From contig NZ_JANUCT010000001.1 of NCBI RefSeq assembly GCF_024808875.1, forward strand, positions 186,001 to 250,000: a stretch of DNA of 64,000 bases, given 5' to 3'. The notes below the pieces were generated by a model, which did no database searches, was not told where the DNA came from, and worked only from the letters and a program-made list of their open reading frames with translations. The stretch comes from Methylohalomonas lacus. Its GTDB lineage: Bacteria; Pseudomonadota; Gammaproteobacteria; Methylohalomonadales; Methylohalomonadaceae. The position numbers and the translations under genes are program-made. Positions 61,114 to 64,000 of the stretch are shown in pieces; position 1 is the first letter of the stretch; each line of letters starts with the position of its first letter.

Positions 61114-62120
61114 GTACGCTGGATCCGCTCAGCGATTTCCACCTGCCGGGGCCGGCGGCGCGCGACGACGATCACGATCGCGATACCGCCGATCTGCACC
61201 TGCGTGGTCGTGATGATGCCGCGCCTGCGACACAGGCCGATGCGTCTGCCGAGGTGCCGGAACATGATTTTGAGGCCGCCGCGGCCATGGACGACTTTGA
61301 TGACGTCGCCGATGGCGCCGCGGATACCGATGTCGATAGCGCGGTGGACGTCGATGGCGGGGCGCCGGTCGCTGCGGCCGGCAGCCGGCGCGGCAGCCTG
61401 GCGACCGCGGCCCTGATCGCCGCCGGTCTGATCGGACTGGGCTGGTATCTGGCGCAGCCGGAAACGCTGCCAATTAAACAGGTGAGTGTTGAAGGCGAGT
61501 TTCGTGAACTGAGCCGGCAGGAATTACAGGCGCTGGTAAGCAACGAACTGCAGGGCGGCTTCTTCAGCGTCGACGTCAGCGCCATACGCAATGCGCTGAC
61601 GGCCAATGCATGGGTCAGCGATGTGCAGGTCCAGCGGGTCTGGCCGGATGCATTGAAGATCGCGGTGCGTGAACAGGTGCCGCTGGCGCGCTGGAACGAC
61701 ACGGGCCTGGTCAACGCCGCCGGTGACTACTTTGAGCCGCAGTCGGTCAGTGGTTTCAGCGATTTGCCGCAGATTAACGGCCCGGCCGGCCAGCAGGCCC
61801 AGCTCAGCGAACGCCTGCAAGAGCTGCAGCAGACCCTGGGCGAACTGCAGCTTGCGGTACGCGAGCTTAACCTGAGCGAACGCCGGGCCTGGTCGTTCAC
61901 CACCACCGGGGGGCTGCATGTGGTTCTCGGTCGGCAGGATTTCGACACCCGGCTGCAACGTTTTGTCGAATTGGTAGCGACCAGTCTCGGCGAGCGGCTG
62001 GACAGCGCGGCTTACATCGACATGCGTTACACCAACGGCTTTGCCGTGCGTTTCAACGACGCCGCGGCCGAGGGCAAAGATAACGCCAGTAAAGATAACG
62101 ACGGTAACGGAGCAGCTTAA
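61110..62120 (+). CDS. ftsQ: Cell division protein FtsQ, with long acidic N-terminus
   Basis: 336 residues from ATG 61110, overlapping ddlB (ATGA); E. coli FtsQ has 276. The first ~95 residues are highly acidic (HDRDTADLHLRGRDDAAPAT, then DDFDDVADGAADTDVDSAVD) and precede the TM helix (SLATAALIAAGLIGLGWYLA). The POTRA domain follows (PIKQVSVEGEFRELSRQELQ, VDVSAIRNALTANAWVSDVQ), then the beta domain (VREQVPLARWND). Anchors FtsBL in the divisome; the acidic cytoplasmic tail is larger than normal. Confidence 0.92.
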   Translation: MSTLDPLSDFHLPGPAARDDDHDRDTADLHLRGRDDAAPATQADASAEVPEHDFEAAAAMDDFDDVADGAADTDVDSAVDVDGGAPVAAAGSRRGSLATAALIAAGLIGLGWYLAQPETLPIKQVSVEGEFRELSRQELQALVSNELQGGFFSVDVSAIRNALTANAWVSDVQVQRVWPDALKIAVREQVPLARWNDTGLVNAAGDYFEPQSVSGFSDLPQINGPAGQQAQLSERLQELQQTLGELQLAVRELNLSERRAWSFTTTGGLHVVLGRQDFDTRLQRFVELVATSLGERLDSAAYIDMRYTNGFAVRFNDAAAEGKDNASKDNDGNGAA

Positions 62121-62124
62121 CGGC

Positions 62125-63360
62125 ATGGGCAGAAAAACGGACAAGAACCTGATCGTCGGACTCGACATCGGCACCTCCAAGGTGGTGGCGATCGTCGGGG
62201 AAATCGTCGGCGAGGATGAGGTCGAGATTATCGGTATTGGCTCGAACCCGTCGCGCGGTCTGAAACGCGGCGTGGTGGTCAATATCGAGTCGACTGTGCT
62301 TTCGATCCAGCGCGCCATCGAGGAAGCCGAACTCATGGCCGGCTGCGAGATTCACTCGGTCTACGCCGGCATCGCCGGCAGTCATATCCGCAGCCTGAAT
62401 TCGCACGGCATCGTTGCCATCCGCGACAACGAGGTTACGGCCAGTGACGTCGACCGGGTCATCGACGCCGCGCGCGCGGTGGCCATCCCGGCGGACCAGA
62501 AGATCCTGCACATTCTGCCGCAGGAATTCGTCGTCGACTCGCAGGAAGGCGTGAAGGAGCCGATCGGTATGTCCGGCGTGCGCCTCGAGTCCAAGGTGCA
62601 CATGGTTACCGGCGCGGTCAGCGCTGCACAAAATATCATCAAGTGCGTGCGCCGCTGCGGATTGGAGGTCGACGACATCATTCTCGAACAGCTGGCCTCG
62701 AGCCAGTCCGTGTTGACGGATGACGAGAAGGAACTGGGCGTGTGCCTGGTCGACATCGGCGGCGGCACCACCGACATCGCGGTGTTCACTGAGGGTGCCA
62801 TCCGCCATACGGCTGTTATTCCCATCGCCGGCGACCAGGTCACCAACGACATCGCGGTTGCCCTGCGCACGCCGACGCAGCACGCCGAGGACATCAAGAT
62901 CCAGTACGCCTGCGCGCTGACCCAGCTGGCCAGCCCCGACGAGACCATCGAGGTGCCCAGCGTCGGCGACCGGCCGGCGCGGCGGCTGGCGCGCCAGACC
63001 CTGGCGGAGGTCGTCGAGCCCCGCTACGAGGAACTGTTCACGCTGGTGCAGGCGGAACTGCGGCGCAGCGGCTTCGAGGACATGATCGCCGCCGGCATCG
63101 TACTCACCGGCGGCAGCGCCAAGATGGAAGGTGCGGTCGATCTGGCCGAGGAGATTTTCCACATGCCGGTACGTCTCGGCGTACCGCAGTACGTCACCGG
63201 TTTGTCCGACGTCGTTCGCAACCCCATCCATGCCACCGGCGTCGGTTTGTTGCTGTTCGGTTTACGCCAGCAGCGCGAGAGTCTGCCGAACTTCCAGTCG
63301 GAAGGCGGCCTGAAGGGCGTCTGGGAACGCATGAAGGGTTGGTTCCAGGGCAATTTCTGA
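62125..63360 (+). CDS. ftsA: Cell division actin homologue FtsA
   Basis: 411 residues from ATG 62125. NLIVGLDIGTSKVVAIVGEI (phosphate 1), VCLVDIGGGTTDIAVFTEGA (phosphate 2), and VLTGGSAKMEGAVDLAEEIF (adenosine) with 1C subdomain between; C-terminal amphipathic helix GVWERMKGWFQGNF for membrane binding. Tethers FtsZ. Only 4 bases follow ftsQ. Confidence 0.97.
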   Translation: MGRKTDKNLIVGLDIGTSKVVAIVGEIVGEDEVEIIGIGSNPSRGLKRGVVVNIESTVLSIQRAIEEAELMAGCEIHSVYAGIAGSHIRSLNSHGIVAIRDNEVTASDVDRVIDAARAVAIPADQKILHILPQEFVVDSQEGVKEPIGMSGVRLESKVHMVTGAVSAAQNIIKCVRRCGLEVDDIILEQLASSQSVLTDDEKELGVCLVDIGGGTTDIAVFTEGAIRHTAVIPIAGDQVTNDIAVALRTPTQHAEDIKIQYACALTQLASPDETIEVPSVGDRPARRLARQTLAEVVEPRYEELFTLVQAELRRSGFEDMIAAGIVLTGGSAKMEGAVDLAEEIFHMPVRLGVPQYVTGLSDVVRNPIHATGVGLLLFGLRQQRESLPNFQSEGGLKGVWERMKGWFQGNF

Positions 63361-63499
63361 TGGTTCTTTTGAAAACAGGCAAGGATTGGCGGGCAACGGG
63401 ATGGCAGCGGACATACAGCGTAGGCAAACGGTTTGAATTCACACAGGCAAGCGGCAGCTCAACAAATTCAGTAGTAAGGCTTCGAGGAGGAATCGAGTC

Positions 63500-64000
63500 A
63501 TGTTTCAACTAGTCGATGCAGACAATCAGGCAGCAGTTATTAAAGTCATCGGCGTTGGCGGCGGCGGCGGTAACGCCCTGCAGCATATGGTCAACGCCAA
63601 TATCGAGGGCGTGGATTTCATCTGCGCCAATACCGACGCCCAGGCGCTGAAAAATTCCACAGCGAAAACCATGCTGCAGCTGGGCAGCAATATCACCAAG
63701 GGCCTCGGCGCCGGCGCGGATCCGGATATCGGCCGGCAGGCGGCGCTGGAAGACCGCGATCGCATCATGGACGTGCTGGAAGGCGCCGACATGGTGTTCA
63801 TTACCGCCGGCATGGGCGGTGGCACCGGCACCGGCGCGGCGCCGATCGTCGCCCAGGTGGCGAAGGAGATGGGCATACTCACCGTCGCCGTGGTGACGCG
63901 GCCGTTCAGCTTCGAGGGCAAGAAGCGCGGCGCCGTGGCCGATGACGGCATCAAGGAACTGACCGAGTACGTCGATTCGCTGATTACCATCCCCAACGAG
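63500..64000 (+). CDS. ftsZ: Tubulin homologue FtsZ, N-terminal part
   Basis: First 167 residues; the gene continues past the right edge. GAGG lies before the ATG. GTP-binding loops: [19 protein letters not shown] (T1), [30 protein letters not shown] and [20 protein letters not shown] (tubulin signature). Forms the Z ring. The 139-base gap from ftsA may hold an extra promoter, but none is clear. Confidence 0.97.
   Translation, partial: MFQLVDADNQAAVIKVIGVGGGGGNALQHMVNANIEGVDFICANTDAQALKNSTAKTMLQLGSNITKGLGAGADPDIGRQAALEDRDRIMDVLEGADMVFITAGMGGGTGTGAAPIVAQVAKEMGILTVAVVTRPFSFEGKKRGAVADDGIKELTEYVDSLITIPNE

Overview
The window is chromosomal DNA of a high-GC gammaproteobacterium. The supporting evidence is conserved chromosomal gene order: queA-tgt-yajC-secDF, mlaFEDCB-ibaG-murA-hisGDC, petABC-sspAB, dolP-diaA-yraN-lpoA/rsmI-rnpB, and a complete mraZ-to-ftsZ division and wall cluster. 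Cytochrome bc1 genes next to sspAB, and a short-form HisG, fit a Chromatiales/Ectothiorhodospiraceae-like organism. That placement is an inference.

The window has two halves. Positions 1-18772 are accessory DNA of mixed base composition, ending at a tRNA-Leu(CAA) gene with a P4-type integrase beside it, the usual layout of an integrated island. From the left edge the island holds: (a) a four-gene operon of a DrmB/DUF1998 protein (5' end off the window), a compact SF1 helicase, an unrecognised 546-residue protein and a MIG-type mismatch glycosylase, which looks like part of a DISARM-related defence system (1-4350); (b) an SOS/mutagenesis cluster on the minus strand, SRAP - UmuD with an N-terminal extension - unknown - small zinc-ribbon protein - UmuC - endonuclease I, with a LexA box before SRAP (4765-9447); (c) three small plus-strand proteins (9612-10728); (d) an AT-rich pair, a DUF1737-like protein and a CFI-box protein (11480-12978); (e) a small FimB-like recombinase, an RHH regulator with a strong palindrome in front of it and a solitary HEXXH (M41-like) protein (13130-14920); (f) a small periplasmic protein; (g) a satellite-like remnant of small terminase subunit - unknown - AlpA - P4 integrase (15353-18528). 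The distal attachment site was not found, so the island probably continues past the left edge.

Positions 18773-64000 are core genome, densely packed and GC-rich. They cover tRNA modification (queA, tgt), Sec translocation (yajC, secD, secF), pyridoxal phosphate synthesis (pdxB), purines (purN), outer-membrane lipid asymmetry (mla), UDP-GlcNAc entry into peptidoglycan (murA), histidine biosynthesis (hisG, hisD, hisC), a DegS-like periplasmic protease, the bc1 complex, stringent starvation proteins, an envelope group (dolP, diaA, yraN, lpoA), rsmI, RNase P RNA and the dcw cluster. In the dcw cluster most neighbouring genes overlap by 1-4 bases, so translation is probably coupled. The cluster starts from a recognisable sigma70 promoter followed by three MraZ boxes, and ftsZ runs off the right edge.

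The best candidate for an undescribed system is the operon at the left edge. Its glycosylase has the Mig.Mth arrangement, with tyrosine where endonuclease III has its catalytic lysine, and that predicts a cytosine-5 methyltransferase upstream of the window.
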